Counted from the stretch's first letter, positions 25,093-38,168 are shown. The stretch is DNA of 64,000 nucleotides from Ruminococcus sp. (GCA_017441505.1 JAFRXL010000030.1:1-64000); one strand, 5' to 3'. Notes: generated from the letters alone by a model not told the origin. Numbers and translations: made by a program.

Positions 25093-26479
25093 TCTGCTCA
25101 CCTCTGTCCTGTGAGTCGTAATACTTTACAAGGTATTCCTCCCTGATTCGACGCAGCTCACTTCTTGGGAGCATTTTCAGCAGCTCCCAGCCAATAGAAA
25201 GAGTTTCCTCAATGCTTCTGTTATTATCAAATCCCTGAGAAACATATCTGCGTTCAAATTCGTCTGCAAATTTAGCGTACATGAGGTCTATTGGAGTAAG
25301 TGCGGCTTCTCCGAGAACGACCATAAGCTCCTTAGCATCTTTTCCACGGGCATATGCCGAGAAAAGCTGGTTCATAGTGTCAGAGTGGTCAGCACGGGTC
25401 TTTCCGTTTCCGATACCTTTATCTTTAAGTCGTGAAAGTGACGGAAGCACGTCGACAGGAGGATTTATACCCTTTCTGTAGAGTTCACGGGAAAGGATTA
25501 TCTGTCCCTCAGTGATATAGCCGGTAAGGTCAGGGATAGGATGAGTCTTATCATCTTCCGGCATTGTAAGGATAGGTATCATGGTGATGCTTCCCTCTTT
25601 GCCTTCCTGACGGCCTGCACGTTCATATATAGTTGCAAGGTCTGTGTACATATATCCCGGGTAGCCACGTCTTCCCGGTACTTCCTTACGTGCAGCTGAT
25701 ACTTCACGGAGTGCGTCCGCATAGTTTGTAATATCAGTGAGTATTACAAGTACGTGCATTCCCTTTTCAAATGCGAGGAATTCAGCTGCTGTAAGTGCCA
25801 TTTTAGGTGTTGCAAGACGCTCGATAGCGGAATCGTTAGCAAGGTTTATGAAGAGCACAGTTCTGTCGAGTGCTCCTGTAGAACGGAAACTGTTGACAAA
25901 ATACTCGGATTCTTCAAATGTGATACCCATTGCTGCAAATACAACTGCAAACTGCTCGTCCTTACCACGAACTCTTGCCTGACGTGCTATCTGTGCGGCA
26001 AACTGTGCATGAGGAAGTCCGCTTGCTGAAAATATAGGAAGCTTCTGCCCCCTTACAAGTGTGTTCAGACCGTCAATAGCAGAAACACCTGTCTGAATGA
26101 ACTCCTGAGGGTATCTTCTTGCTACCGGATTCATAGGAAGTCCGTTTACATCCATTCGCATTTCTGGGATTATCTCCGGACCGTCATCTATAGGACGTCC
26201 CATACCGTCAAAAACTCGTCCCAGCATATCGCTTGAAACGCCGAGTTCCATCTGATGACCGGAAAATACTACACTGCTGTCCTTGAGGTTTATTCCGGCT
26301 GCGTTATCAAAAAGCTGTACAAGTGCATCTGTGCCGTTTATCTCAAGAACACGGCATCTGCGGCGTTCACCGTTAGTAAGTCTTATCTCGGCAAGCTCGC
26401 CGTACTTTACGTTCTCAACATCTTTTACAAGAAGAAGCGGTCCGGCTGCTTCCTCGATAGTTCTGTATTCTCTTGGCAT
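25079..26479 (-). CDS. ntpB: V-type ATPase subunit B
   Basis: 466 aa, the usual length. Non-catalytic nucleotide-binding head subunit. The N-terminus ([25 protein letters not shown]) is the beta-barrel, and there is no complete P-loop. [25 protein letters not shown] text (about 115-135), [12 protein letters not shown] and [22 protein letters not shown] are conserved. Its ATG shares one base with the stop of subunit A. Confidence 0.97.
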   Translation of the reverse strand: MPREYRTIEEAAGPLLLVKDVENVKYGELAEIRLTNGERRRCRVLEINGTDALVQLFDNAAGINLKDSSVVFSGHQMELGVSSDMLGRVFDGMGRPIDDGPEIIPEMRMDVNGLPMNPVARRYPQEFIQTGVSAIDGLNTLVRGQKLPIFSASGLPHAQFAAQIARQARVRGKDEQFAVVFAAMGITFEESEYFVNSFRSTGALDRTVLFINLANDSAIERLATPKMALTAAEFLAFEKGMHVLVILTDITNYADALREVSAARKEVPGRRGYPGYMYTDLATIYERAGRQEGKEGSITMIPILTMPEDDKTHPIPDLTGYITEGQIILSRELYRKGINPPVDVLPSLSRLKDKGIGNGKTRADHSDTMNQLFSAYARGKDAKELMVVLGEAALTPIDLMYAKFADEFERRYVSQGFDNNRSIEETLSIGWELLKMLPRSELRRIREEYLVKYYDSQDRGEQSGET

Positions 26480-28248
26480 CAGTCATTCTCCTTTCTGAGA
26501 AGTCCGTCAAGCTCGGCAGAAATCTCGACTGATATTTTGCTGAATTCTTCATCTGTTCTCTCTTCCTCTATGTACTTGAATCGACCTATCTTTTCACGTA
26601 CCGGAAGCTCTGCGACTTCTTCAATATCTGCACCCTTCTTTATAGCCTCTGCTGCTTCGTCATTGAATCCAAGAATAAGCTTCATCATATAAAGCTGCTT
26701 TTTGAGACTTGTATAAGTGTCGACCTCATGGAAAGCAAGCTGATGCAGAAAGTCCTCACGTATTGAACGTGCTGTTTCCATTTTAAGACGGTCACCGGCT
26801 GAAAGAGCGTCCATACCGATGAGCTTTACGATCTCTTTTAGCTCAGCTTCATCGTGCAGTATAGCCATGAAACGTGCTCTGTCCTTCATCCAGTCGACAG
26901 AAACATTATTGTTGTACCAGTCAGCAAGCGAATCAGCATAAAGCGAATAGCTTGTGAGCCAGTTTATTGCAGGAAAGTGACGCTGATATGCAAGAGCAGA
27001 ATCAAGTCCCCAGAATACCTTGACTATACGAAGTGTAGCCTGAGATACCGGCTCTGATATATCACCGCCAGGAGGAGAAACAGCTCCGATAACTGAAAGA
27101 GCTCCTTCCCTGCCCTCTGTGCCGTTTGAGATAACTCTGCCTGCACGCTCATAGAACTGTGCAAGACGGCTTCCGAGATATGCAGGATAGCCCTCATCGC
27201 CGGGCATTTCTTCAAGTCGTCCGGACATCTCACGGAGAGCCTCTGCCCAACGTGATGTAGAGTCCGCCATAAGAGCTACGGAATAGCCCATATCACGGTA
27301 GTACTCAGCGATAGTGATACCCGTATAAACAGAAGCTTCTCTCGCTGCAACAGGCATATCAGAGGTATTAGCTATCAGGACAGTACGCTCCATAAGCGAC
27401 TTTCCGGTATTAGGGTCAATAAGCTCCGGAAATTCATTAAGAACGTCCGTCATTTCGTTTCCACGCTCACCGCATCCGATGTATACGATTATATCGGCAT
27501 CAGCCCATTTTGCGAGCTGGTGCTGAGTTACAGTCTTTCCGCTTCCGAAAGGTCCGGGGATAGCTGCAACACCGCCCTTTGCTATCGGGAAAAGGCAGTC
27601 AACTACACGCTGTCCGGTAACAAGAGGCATATCCGGTGAGAGCTTCTTCTTGTAAGGTCTGCCACGGCGGACAGGCCATTTCTGGATAAGTGAAAGCTCA
27701 CGTCTGCCGTTTGCAGTATCTATTACGCACACTGTATCGTCAGCATGAAATTCACCTTCTTTTATCTCCGCAACTGTTCCCTCAACACCATTTGGTACCA
27801 TTATTTTATGCAGAACTATGTCTGTCTCCGGAACTGTACCGATTATGTCTCCGCCGATGACTTTATCTCCGGTCTTTACGGAAGGAGTGAACTTCCATAG
27901 CGGTTCTCTTTTTAGTGAGGGAACTTCAACGCCTCTTACAAGACTGTTTCCTGCAACTCTGCGTATATCGTCAAGCGGACGCTGTATACCGTCAAAAATG
28001 CTGCCTATAAGTCCCGGACCAAGCTCGACACTCATCGGCTCGCCGGTAGATTCAACCTCTTCGCCTGTTCCGAGTCCGGCAGTTTCCTCGTATACCTGAA
28101 TGGAAGCACGGTCACCGTGCATTTCGATTATTTCACCAATAAGACGCTGCTTGCTTACTCGCACAACGTCGAACATATTTGAATCTCTCATTCCCTCCGC
28201 AACAACAAGAGGACCTGAGATCTTTGTTATTGTACCTATGCTGCTCAT
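26479..28248 (-). CDS. ntpA: V-type ATPase catalytic subunit A
   Basis: 589 aa, full length. Catalytic head subunit that hydrolyses or makes ATP. P-loop GPFGSGKT (about 230-237), catalytic Glu in [12 protein letters not shown], and the non-homologous insert of about 90 residues (about 110-200) with VPNGVEG that separates A subunits from F-type beta. The start follows GGGGCG at a rather long distance. It is the seventh gene of the operon, in tight order with B and D. Confidence 0.97.
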   Translation of the reverse strand: MSSIGTITKISGPLVVAEGMRDSNMFDVVRVSKQRLIGEIIEMHGDRASIQVYEETAGLGTGEEVESTGEPMSVELGPGLIGSIFDGIQRPLDDIRRVAGNSLVRGVEVPSLKREPLWKFTPSVKTGDKVIGGDIIGTVPETDIVLHKIMVPNGVEGTVAEIKEGEFHADDTVCVIDTANGRRELSLIQKWPVRRGRPYKKKLSPDMPLVTGQRVVDCLFPIAKGGVAAIPGPFGSGKTVTQHQLAKWADADIIVYIGCGERGNEMTDVLNEFPELIDPNTGKSLMERTVLIANTSDMPVAAREASVYTGITIAEYYRDMGYSVALMADSTSRWAEALREMSGRLEEMPGDEGYPAYLGSRLAQFYERAGRVISNGTEGREGALSVIGAVSPPGGDISEPVSQATLRIVKVFWGLDSALAYQRHFPAINWLTSYSLYADSLADWYNNNVSVDWMKDRARFMAILHDEAELKEIVKLIGMDALSAGDRLKMETARSIREDFLHQLAFHEVDTYTSLKKQLYMMKLILGFNDEAAEAIKKGADIEEVAELPVREKIGRFKYIEEERTDEEFSKISVEISAELDGLLRKEND

Positions 28249-28269
28249 TTTATTTATTACGCCCCTTTA

Positions 28270-28590
28270 TCAATTGAGTATATCAGAACCGACTGCTTTT
28301 TCAACAGCTTCGTGGAGTGCTTTCATTCCGTCACCGGTATTGCCCTCGACAGCCGGTATGAGCACTATTGACGGCAAACGGCTGCTTCTGTACTTGTTTA
28401 TCGTATCTTTGACCATTGCTGCTGCCGGTTCGGTTATATATATGACCGCAAAATCACTTGCGGCAAGACGTGAGATAAGTTTTTTTATCTTATCCGGCTC
28501 AGTTTCACGGAACACTGAAAGTCCGAGAGCTGCAAATCCGGAAACACTCGCTGTATCGCCTATAACTGCGACCTTATACATTTCAGACAT
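28270..28590 (-). CDS. ntpG: V-type ATPase subunit F (NtpG)
   Basis: 106 aa. MYKVAVIGDTASVSGFAALGL is the typical start of the small Rossmann-like shaft subunit F, and EPDKIKKLISRLAASDFAVIYITE the next beta-alpha pair. The annotated ATG overlaps the subunit C gene by 8 bases; a second ATG three codons later (28581) is equally possible. The shaft subunits D and F together couple rotation to ion flow. Confidence 0.9.
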   Translation of the reverse strand: MSEMYKVAVIGDTASVSGFAALGLSVFRETEPDKIKKLISRLAASDFAVIYITEPAAAMVKDTINKYRSSRLPSIVLIPAVEGNTGDGMKALHEAVEKAVGSDILN

Positions 28591-29515
28591 AAAGCTTTCT
28601 CATCCTTTCAGTTATTGTTCCACGGGCTGTTCCGCATTCCTTGCAGACATTGATAATTCTGATATTTTTAAGCTCCGCTTCCTTTGCGATGTAGTACGCA
28701 GCAAGCGGCTCAACACCGAATGCCTGCATACGGGCATCTGCTGCAAGCTCCATGATTACATCATCGCACCATTTTTCAAATCCGGCTGGATTTTCTTTCA
28801 GAAGCTCAGCTGCTTCACCGTACCCTGATTTGGTCAGATGATCGAACAGAGCATCAACTCCGGAAAGTGCAGAACGTATCATAGCTTCCTTGTCAAGCTC
28901 AGAGCTTCCGCAAACTGCTGCTTCGAGGAATTGTCGTGATTTTCCCATTTTGCTGCATCTGTACGCAGTTTTTATATCTGAACACGCTGTTGTGAGTGCA
29001 GCATAACGTTTCATGAATGCACTTCCGCAGTCTGCGGCACTTTTCTGCATTGCTCCGAGTGCTGCACAGTCGATAAGCGAATCTGAAAGCTGACCGTCAA
29101 GAGTTCTTGTCAGGAGCTCATATGCTGAACGTGCAGTCTCACGCATATGCTCCGGAAGAATGTCGGCTTCTTTATCACGGAACGCCTTTTTAAGTTCTTC
29201 AAGTGTCACATTTGAAGGTGAAACGTAGTATATTTCAGGATCACGATTTGAGATCATTGCTTTCAGCACTGCTTTCAGATTGTGAAAATCATTGCGGTAT
29301 AAGAGTATCTTCAGCTCTTTACTGTCCGAAGCAAATGTCATTAGCATTTCCCATACATCCGAAATATTTTTGACATCGCCGTTTCGTGAATCGATCAATG
29401 TCTGACGCTCCGACTTTGTTGAAGTGTTTATAAGCTGTTCGATGTCATTCTGAGTCATAAGAGTGCTTTCCATTGCTTTTACAGCAGCAACGGCACTTGC
29501 ATATTCTGTTTTCAT
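28583..29515 (-). CDS. ntpC: V-type ATPase subunit C
   Basis: 310 aa. Funnel-like subunit that links the shaft to the membrane rotor ring. Mostly helical, with the family pattern YASAVAAVKAMESTLMTQNDIEQLI at the start and RNDFHNLKAVLKAMI near 75. Its ATG shares a base with the subunit E stop. Confidence 0.92.
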   Translation of the reverse strand: MKTEYASAVAAVKAMESTLMTQNDIEQLINTSTKSERQTLIDSRNGDVKNISDVWEMLMTFASDSKELKILLYRNDFHNLKAVLKAMISNRDPEIYYVSPSNVTLEELKKAFRDKEADILPEHMRETARSAYELLTRTLDGQLSDSLIDCAALGAMQKSAADCGSAFMKRYAALTTACSDIKTAYRCSKMGKSRQFLEAAVCGSSELDKEAMIRSALSGVDALFDHLTKSGYGEAAELLKENPAGFEKWCDDVIMELAADARMQAFGVEPLAAYYIAKEAELKNIRIINVCKECGTARGTITERMRKLYV

Positions 29516-30117
29516 CAGCTCACCTGCCCGAACAGTTCTCTTGCGGCAATATCTCTTATGCCGTCCTTTTCAGATTCCAATATAGCTTCAAAGCTGCAAT
29601 TTTCAGACACAAGTCCGTATGTGAGGATAAATCCGTCACGTATATTTGCAGGCTCTTTTGATATTTCTATGCTGCCGTTTTTTCCGGAAGCTGCTTTGCC
29701 GAGCTTTTCTTCAAAGTCTGCCGGAAGTCTTTTCAGGTCGGCTGCACTAAGTTCAAGTACACCTTTTCCCTCCCTGATACGGTCAGTTATAAGGCGTTCG
29801 AGCATCTCAAAATATTCAGCATCAGGAAGTCCCCTGAGCTTTGCAAGTACATTTTCTATAGCCTTGCTGATAAGCTCGATACGGCAGGCAAGAAGTCTGC
29901 GTTTATTGGCTGCGTCTGCTGAATTGCATGAATTCACATAGTTCTGCTGATGCTTTGACTCTGCCTTTGCAACGGATTCCTGATATGCTTTCTCAGCTTT
30001 TGCCTCAGCTTCCTTGAGCATTGCTGCTGCTTTGATCTCAGCTGCACTTATCATCTTGTCCTCGTTTTCTTTCTGCTGACTTTCAATTTTGTTCAGTATT
30101 TCGTCAAGTCCGGACAT
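29515..30117 (-). CDS. ntpE: V-type ATPase subunit E
   Basis: 200 aa. Peripheral stalk subunit. The first 80 residues are a charged coiled coil (EILNKIESQQKENEDKMISAAEIKAAAML...), followed by a globular head (about 95-200) that binds the catalytic head. It pairs with the small coiled-coil subunit encoded first in the operon. Confidence 0.9.
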   Translation of the reverse strand: MSGLDEILNKIESQQKENEDKMISAAEIKAAAMLKEAEAKAEKAYQESVAKAESKHQQNYVNSCNSADAANKRRLLACRIELISKAIENVLAKLRGLPDAEYFEMLERLITDRIREGKGVLELSAADLKRLPADFEEKLGKAASGKNGSIEISKEPANIRDGFILTYGLVSENCSFEAILESEKDGIRDIAARELFGQVS

Positions 30118-30138
30118 GATATTACCTCCGTTTCAAGA

Positions 30139-32581
<2,443 letters not shown>

Positions 32582-32615
32582 ATCTTACATCACACTCCTT
32601 AAATAAACGGTCATA

Positions 32616-32924
32616 TCAGAAATATTCCCTGATAACCGCCTCAACAGCACTGTCCATATTTTTTTCAGCCAATGCCTTTATGCTGCCAAGTTGTTTTTCA
32701 CATTCAGCATCTGCATTTTTCTTATAGTCCTCCAGCTTGCTGTCGAACTCATTGCGTAATTTTGCTGATTCCTTTGAAGCATCTCCGAGCCGTTTCTGAA
32801 TGATGTGTGCCGATCTTCCCTCAGCCTGCATCAGTATCTCATCCCGACGCTGCTTTGCTTCGGCAGTTTTCCTTTCAGATTCAGCTTCCGCTTCAAGGAC
32901 TTTTTTTACAGCTTCTGAAGCCAT
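32616..32924 (-). CDS. ntpF: V-type ATPase small stalk subunit (NtpF/H-like)
   Basis: 102 aa from the ATG at 32924 (AAGGAGGGATAGA upstream); the longer in-frame start has no ribosome site. The sequence MASEAVKKVLEAEAESERKTAEAK is a continuous Ala/Glu/Lys coiled coil, as in the peripheral stalk subunit that pairs with subunit E. It is the first gene of the operon, matching E. hirae ntpF. Confidence 0.85.
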   Translation of the reverse strand: MASEAVKKVLEAEAESERKTAEAKQRRDEILMQAEGRSAHIIQKRLGDASKESAKLRNEFDSKLEDYKKNADAECEKQLGSIKALAEKNMDSAVEAVIREYF

Positions 32925-32968
32925 TCTATCCCTCCTTGTATTTGAATGACTGTTGGTCACTTTTATAA

Positions 32969-32997
32969 ATTATAGCACCTGTTAATCAAGTTGTCAA
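32969..32997 (-). promoter_or_regulatory. Sigma-A promoter of the V-ATPase operon
   Basis: Minus strand TTGACA (32997-32992), 17-bp spacer, TATAAT (32974-32969), perfect consensus, 45 bases before the first gene. Confidence 0.85.
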
Positions 32998-33044
32998 TAG
33001 ATTTACTACAAAAAAATGAGCACCAGTCATTTTTCTGTAAAATA

Positions 33045-33132
33045 ACAGAAAGGGAGCTATCTCTACAGACAGCTCCCTTGCATCGTTATTCGACTACCCT
33101 AAAATTATACCACACCAGCCAAAAAGTGTCAA
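33045..33132 (-). promoter_or_regulatory. Second promoter with an early terminator upstream of the V-ATPase operon
   Basis: Minus strand TTGACA (33132-33127), 17-bp spacer, TATAAT (33109-33104). Transcription would start near 33097 and soon meet the hairpin AAGGGAGCT / AGCTCCCTT (33079-33050) followed by TTTCTGTTATTTT. That gives a short RNA of about 50 nt, or a second attenuated operon promoter. The hairpin can also act as the terminator of the GH3 gene. Confidence 0.6.
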
Positions 33133-33200
33133 GCGAAAAAGGTCGAATGACCATTCTATTTTGGAATAGTTCTATATTTATATATTCCTCACAGACAATA

Positions 33201-35687
33201 TTAATTAAAAAGTTCCTCGTAGTACTCAAGTGTTTTTTCAGGATCACTTGTATTGAATGTTATAAAACATATAAGATCATCATCGATTTTTCTCACATAA
33301 TCAAACTCTGATTCAGGGTGTCCGTCTTCCCACTTGACAGACAATACATCTCTGAGATATTCTTCCGAACCGAGCTTAACTGTTGTTCTTTCCTGCCACT
33401 CCGGCTTACCGCCTAATTCACCAAGGAGTTTTTCATAATATTCTTTATAATCATTGAGTAACTGTTCGGCTGAAACATTTTCTGAATCAGGGTAAAGCAG
33501 CTTAGTATTCACAAACTTGATATAAATACATTCCTTGTTGTTTGTGATCCAGCTGTCCCAAATAGAATTCTTTTCAAAAGAAACAACTTTTTCGTCGGTG
33601 AAATAATCAATAGTCTCCTGTTTTGCCTGCTTCACTTCATCTACAGACATATATTTTACATTTCCAGGAACGTGCATTACTATATTTGCGTAGTCATTGA
33701 CGTATACACCGTCCTTGAAAAGTCCCTTTTCATACTTTGTACCTTCTGCCGCAGAATCATTGCTATTATCTTCCGAAGGAGTATCAAGGACTGTTTCAGG
33801 TTCTGTCTCCGGCTTAAAGTCCTCGCCGTATGTCAGTCCGTAGCCTCTTTCCAGCCAGCACTTGTCAGTACGTATCTGTTCAATAGAATTATACCACGGA
33901 CTTGGCAGTTTTCCGGAAAATTCCGCACATCCGCAGAGCACATCTGATATTCCCTTGCCCTCTGAACCAGGAAGGTAGCACATAACCACGCTGTCCCAGT
34001 CGGAATAATCATTTTCATCGAGTATTACTTGTCTGCCTGCAACAATACAAGCTACAGTCGGCTTGCCGAGCTCCTTTGCTTCCTTTATTGCCTTTGCATT
34101 ATCTTCAAGACCCAATGTACCGCAAAGCTCCATGTCCTCAGTATCACCGTTCCACTCAGAGTAAGCCTGCTCACCCACACAAAGGAGCACAACATCAGCT
34201 TCGTTAGCTTTTTCAGCATCGGTGATAACTTCAATTTTGTAGTCCTCAGCATATCGCTCAAAAGCTTCTTTAATGGTAGTTACGCCCGGAAGGTCTTTCA
34301 GATTAGCACCGTTCCAGTCCATAGTCCAGCCGCCGCACTGTGCCTGACCGTTGTCAGCCGCAGGACCGGTTATATAGACCTTTGTCCCCTCTTTAAGCGG
34401 AAGCACATCGTTTTCATTTTTAAGAAGAACAAGACTCTCCTCTACAAGCTTTTCAGCGACTTTTCTGTATTCAAGAGAACCCGATTCTTCCTGCTTGGTC
34501 TCAAGATTTTCAAAAAGCGGATCATCAAATATACCGGCTTCCTTCTTTACCTTGATTATTCTTGTAACAGCGTCATTGACACGTTCTTCACTTATTTCTC
34601 CGTTTTCAACAGCTTCGATTATGATCTGTTTAGCCTCTTCAAATTTATCAGTCTCCATGAGCATATCGATTCCGGCATTAACGCTCTTGATGACCTTTTC
34701 CTTGTAAGTTGAACCTGTTATATTTCCTACCGAACCCCAGTCACTCACGATGAAGCCTTCAAATCCCATTTCATCTTTCAGCTTCATTATGTACTCTTTA
34801 TTCTCGTGCATTTTCACTCCGTTGAGAGATGAGTGACTTATCATGATCGTCTGTACTCCGGCATCTATCTGTGCCTGATATACTTTGAGCTGTTCAGCTA
34901 TCTCTTCGTCGGAAAGCTGAGCGTCGCCACGGTCTATGAGCATTTTTATCGCTCCCTGCTCACCTGTGCCGTATACAACGTTTCCGTCAGCAAAAAAATG
35001 CTTTGTACAAGCGATAAGCCCGCCGTCAAGAAGTCCCTTAGTATAGGCGGTACTGAGTTTGGTTATCGTTTCAAGATCAGAACCGTAAGACTCATATGTC
35101 CTTCCCCAGCGAGGGTCAACCGACTGTGCCACTACAGGAGAGAAATTCCATATCATGTGGCAGAGCTTTGCTTCATCGGCAGTTATAAGTCCTACCTGAT
35201 AAGCAAGCTCTTCATCATTAGCAGCTCCCTGTCCGATATTGTGCGGAAAGTAGACAGCGTTGCGGCAGTAATTAACGCCGTGGACATCATCCTGTCCATA
35301 GATATAAGGGATTCCGGCATCTGAAACAATAGCCGAATTCTGGTATCCGTCAACAGTAGCACGCCATGTAGAAGTGTCAACACATCCAGCTGTTGAGAGT
35401 ATGCTGCCGTAGTCGTACTTTCTCATGTCGTCCTCAGTAACATTATAAATGGCAGGCTGTACCATCTGAGCTGCCTTTTGTTCAAGGGTAAGCTCCCCGA
35501 CTATCTCCTCCGGAGTCATGGCAGAATACTTATGATACTTTGGACCATGATCCTTTATTTCGCTGTCTGAGGTTATTTCGGTATTTGAACTTATTTCAGA
35601 AGACTCCGATGACTTGCTGCTGTTTGAGCATGAAGCTGCTGATATAAGCAGTGTCAGCGGAAGCAAAAGTGCAAGTGTTTTTTTCAT
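33201..35687 (-). CDS. GH3 beta-glucosidase-like lipoprotein
   Basis: 828 aa. Lipoprotein signal with lipobox ISAASC (Cys about 20) and a Ser-rich linker. The GH3 barrel (about 60-385) has GQDDVHGVNYCR, KHFFADGNVVYG and the catalytic nucleophile Asp in FIVSDWGSVG (about 316). The alpha/beta sandwich (about 410-615) follows. After a Pro/Glu/Ser linker (about 630-655) the last 170 residues form a separate domain that I do not recognise. It probably hydrolyses beta-linked oligosaccharides at the cell surface. AAAAGGAGTAAAACA precedes the ATG. It lies 14 bases after the VWA gene, possibly in the same operon. Confidence 0.93.
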   Translation of the reverse strand: MKKTLALLLPLTLLISAASCSNSSKSSESSEISSNTEITSDSEIKDHGPKYHKYSAMTPEEIVGELTLEQKAAQMVQPAIYNVTEDDMRKYDYGSILSTAGCVDTSTWRATVDGYQNSAIVSDAGIPYIYGQDDVHGVNYCRNAVYFPHNIGQGAANDEELAYQVGLITADEAKLCHMIWNFSPVVAQSVDPRWGRTYESYGSDLETITKLSTAYTKGLLDGGLIACTKHFFADGNVVYGTGEQGAIKMLIDRGDAQLSDEEIAEQLKVYQAQIDAGVQTIMISHSSLNGVKMHENKEYIMKLKDEMGFEGFIVSDWGSVGNITGSTYKEKVIKSVNAGIDMLMETDKFEEAKQIIIEAVENGEISEERVNDAVTRIIKVKKEAGIFDDPLFENLETKQEESGSLEYRKVAEKLVEESLVLLKNENDVLPLKEGTKVYITGPAADNGQAQCGGWTMDWNGANLKDLPGVTTIKEAFERYAEDYKIEVITDAEKANEADVVLLCVGEQAYSEWNGDTEDMELCGTLGLEDNAKAIKEAKELGKPTVACIVAGRQVILDENDYSDWDSVVMCYLPGSEGKGISDVLCGCAEFSGKLPSPWYNSIEQIRTDKCWLERGYGLTYGEDFKPETEPETVLDTPSEDNSNDSAAEGTKYEKGLFKDGVYVNDYANIVMHVPGNVKYMSVDEVKQAKQETIDYFTDEKVVSFEKNSIWDSWITNNKECIYIKFVNTKLLYPDSENVSAEQLLNDYKEYYEKLLGELGGKPEWQERTTVKLGSEEYLRDVLSVKWEDGHPESEFDYVRKIDDDLICFITFNTSDPEKTLEYYEELFN

Positions 35688-35701
35688 TGTTTTACTCCTT
35701 T

Positions 35702-37408
35702 TTACATCTGAGCATTAAATAGAGCGGCGAGTTCATATACAACGTCATCGCTGTCAGCGTCAATGTAAACTGCCTCATTGATAGATGAAAGGTCTTTAAG
35801 AGAATCAATTTCCTCATTGTAACCAATAGTATATATCGGTATACCAAAATGACTAACTATGCTTGCAGAAGTATTATAGTCGACACCTCTGTTGCACATA
35901 CCGTCACTCAGCACAAATATCATTGTCTTTGCATTAGGAACAGTCTTTTTATACTCGTTTATCATATTTATACCGACTAAAAGAGCATCATATGTAGCAG
36001 TGCCTCCACCGGACTGCATATTATCTACAGCACCTGCAAAATAAGAACGCTGTTCAAGATCAAAATTAGCAATAGGGAGATTTACAGTCACATCATCGCT
36101 GTAAGAGATAAGTCCGACATAATTATCAGGTTTAATATTCTTTGAAGCTTCGATAAGAGATGTTTTAAGACGGCTGAGCGGATCTCCTGCCATACTGCCT
36201 GAAACGTCTGCAATAAAGAGAGCGATAGTTGGTGTACCGGAGTCCTTCTCCTGCTTCCACAAACGCTGAGCACTGATAATATCAGATCCGCTTATGTTTG
36301 CAGAATTATAGTCGAAAGCAGGTGGATCAAAACCGTATTCCTTAGCTAATTTCTGAGGCTCACTGCCCATAGCATAGTCAACAAATGCTTTGAGTGCATC
36401 CTGCTGCTCCTTTGAAAGTTCTCCTACACTGTAAAGAGGGTTGCTGTGCTTATATCCGAAAGGAACGAACTCGTAACCGCCTTTGAGCACAGGGCTGTTC
36501 ACATAAGCCTGATACTCAACAACGCCTGCCTGAAGTGTTCCGTTCTGCATAGCGTTTACCATCTGATCTGTAGTATAGCATACAAACGGGATGCTCTTCT
36601 GAAGCTGCTGGAACTTTGACACAGCTGTATCACTGAGTATATTATTTCCGTCGAAATGCTGGAGAGCATTTACAAGGAAATTAAGACCTGTAGCTGATGT
36701 ATAAGGGTAGGTATAACCTATCTGGAGCTCTCCGTTAACAACTGCGTCAACGATGCTCTCATATGTAACAGAGCCATATTTCGAGGAAATATCAGAAGAA
36801 GCAGAACGTGAGATCGCTATACCTGCTGTATTTGATACAAGTGAAGGCACTTCCATTTTCAGCTTTGCTCCCTGTTCGGAGGCAAGACTGCCAAAGAGTT
36901 CATTTGAAGGAGTGTAAGCCTGAGGTACATACACTCTGTTTGAAATGTAATCAGAAGAAGCTCCGGAAGGGATACTTCTTACGCTAACAGAAATGCTCTT
37001 TCCGTTTTCAAGGCGATTATTCTGTTTATTGAATTCCTCAGCTATCTCATTAAGCCAGCCGTTATTATTCTTTCCAGCCTTTTCTGAGGTAGAGAATATC
37101 TCTATATCGACCTCTCCGTTACCTGTTACGGTAAGCGGATATTTTGTCTCGATATTCGGGAGATTAGCTGAGCTGTTGTCAGAGTAATCAACAGTTCCTT
37201 GAATTTTTGAGGCTTCGCTGACTGATATGTTTTTCAGACAGTGTTCCAGAGTCTCAGCAGGGTCATCAAAAGAAACCTTTGTTTTACTTGAAGAACTGCT
37301 TTTATCCTTTTTAGAAGAGTTATTGTTTATGACCGATATTATCATAGCCATAGTGATAAAAGCACCGATAATTGCAATAATAAGCGGAGTTTTAGTTTTA
37401 TTCATCAT
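35702..37408 (-). CDS. Membrane-anchored binding-protein / VWA fusion
   Basis: 568 aa. An N-terminal membrane anchor (about 8-28) and Ser/Lys linker come first. Residues 100-370 resemble a periplasmic binding domain of the molybdate/sulfate class (VEIFSTSEKAG-type opening, YPYTSATGLNFLV). Residues 390-568 are a von Willebrand A domain with an intact MIDAS: DVSGSM (about 401-406), Thr in GGGTATYDALL and Asp in LSDGMCNRG. It should bind a divalent ion and a protein partner outside the cell. The ATG overlaps the preceding membrane-protein gene by 4 bases (ATGA). Ligand unknown. Confidence 0.85.
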   Translation of the reverse strand: MMNKTKTPLIIAIIGAFITMAMIISVINNNSSKKDKSSSSSKTKVSFDDPAETLEHCLKNISVSEASKIQGTVDYSDNSSANLPNIETKYPLTVTGNGEVDIEIFSTSEKAGKNNNGWLNEIAEEFNKQNNRLENGKSISVSVRSIPSGASSDYISNRVYVPQAYTPSNELFGSLASEQGAKLKMEVPSLVSNTAGIAISRSASSDISSKYGSVTYESIVDAVVNGELQIGYTYPYTSATGLNFLVNALQHFDGNNILSDTAVSKFQQLQKSIPFVCYTTDQMVNAMQNGTLQAGVVEYQAYVNSPVLKGGYEFVPFGYKHSNPLYSVGELSKEQQDALKAFVDYAMGSEPQKLAKEYGFDPPAFDYNSANISGSDIISAQRLWKQEKDSGTPTIALFIADVSGSMAGDPLSRLKTSLIEASKNIKPDNYVGLISYSDDVTVNLPIANFDLEQRSYFAGAVDNMQSGGGTATYDALLVGINMINEYKKTVPNAKTMIFVLSDGMCNRGVDYNTSASIVSHFGIPIYTIGYNEEIDSLKDLSSINEAVYIDADSDDVVYELAALFNAQM

Positions 37409-38079
37409 ACATCCTCACTTTCAATTTCAGTTTTATAATCATGGATAGAATCAATGATAAGCTTCAGTGACTTGATCTCAGTAGAGTCTCTTTCACTGTC
37501 AGTCATCTGAGAGACCTCGATAAGAAGGTCTGTATAATCCTTCAGCACCTTGTCATTTCTGCTTGTCAGCATTCTAAGATAGTTTTTATGAGCATTTATC
37601 TCCTCAGACCTTGAAGACGACTGCATGATCGCAGTACGCTTGATGAACATTGTCATGTTATTGAGCATTACAGCCTGCACATCCTGATTCACAAGTTCAT
37701 ATACACCGCCGCTTGTACTTATCGTATCAAGCGTGCCTGACTTCTTTATGAATGAGTTCCACTGCTCGACGATCTTCATAGCTTCGAGGCGGCACAAAGG
37801 ATAATCTGTGAGGTCTTTCATCACATTCAGGTAGTCCTCCGGCTCGTGAAGAGACTCAAAGGTATTCTCGTCGATTATATATGAAGGCTGAAAAGCTTTT
37901 TTGCCAAGTGCAGCAATTTTAACGAAATAGTAATTTCCGAAACTAAGCAGTGCCGCTATAGCTATTATTGCAAGTACAGAAAGTACCATTGAATCGTTTA
38001 CAGGAGTTGCCTTAAATAAAAAGACTCCGAACAAAGCAATAATAATATTAAATAGTATCTGCCACATATTGTTTTTCAA
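37405..38079 (-). CDS. Two-helix membrane protein, partner of the VWA protein
   Basis: 224 aa if it starts at the TTG at 38079, which fits the ribosome site AGGGGGA best; an in-frame ATG at 38106 overlaps that site, and another ATG lies at 38067. Two membrane helices (about 6-22 and 32-52) are followed by a helical cytoplasmic domain of about 165 residues. Its stop overlaps the VWA start, a sign of translational coupling. I do not recognise the family; it resembles the 5-bromo-4-chloroindolyl-phosphate-type helical proteins found next to VWA genes only in layout. Confidence 0.7.
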   Translation of the reverse strand: MKNNMWQILFNIIIALFGVFLFKATPVNDSMVLSVLAIIAIAALLSFGNYYFVKIAALGKKAFQPSYIIDENTFESLHEPEDYLNVMKDLTDYPLCRLEAMKIVEQWNSFIKKSGTLDTISTSGGVYELVNQDVQAVMLNNMTMFIKRTAIMQSSSRSEEINAHKNYLRMLTSRNDKVLKDYTDLLIEVSQMTDSERDSTEIKSLKLIIDSIHDYKTEIESEDV

Positions 38080-38168
38080 TATTTTTCCCCCTATCCGCTT
38101 TAACATTTTCTATATTATATATTATTTTTCAGAAAAAGTCAATCATTCTCAGACTGTAATCGACGCAT

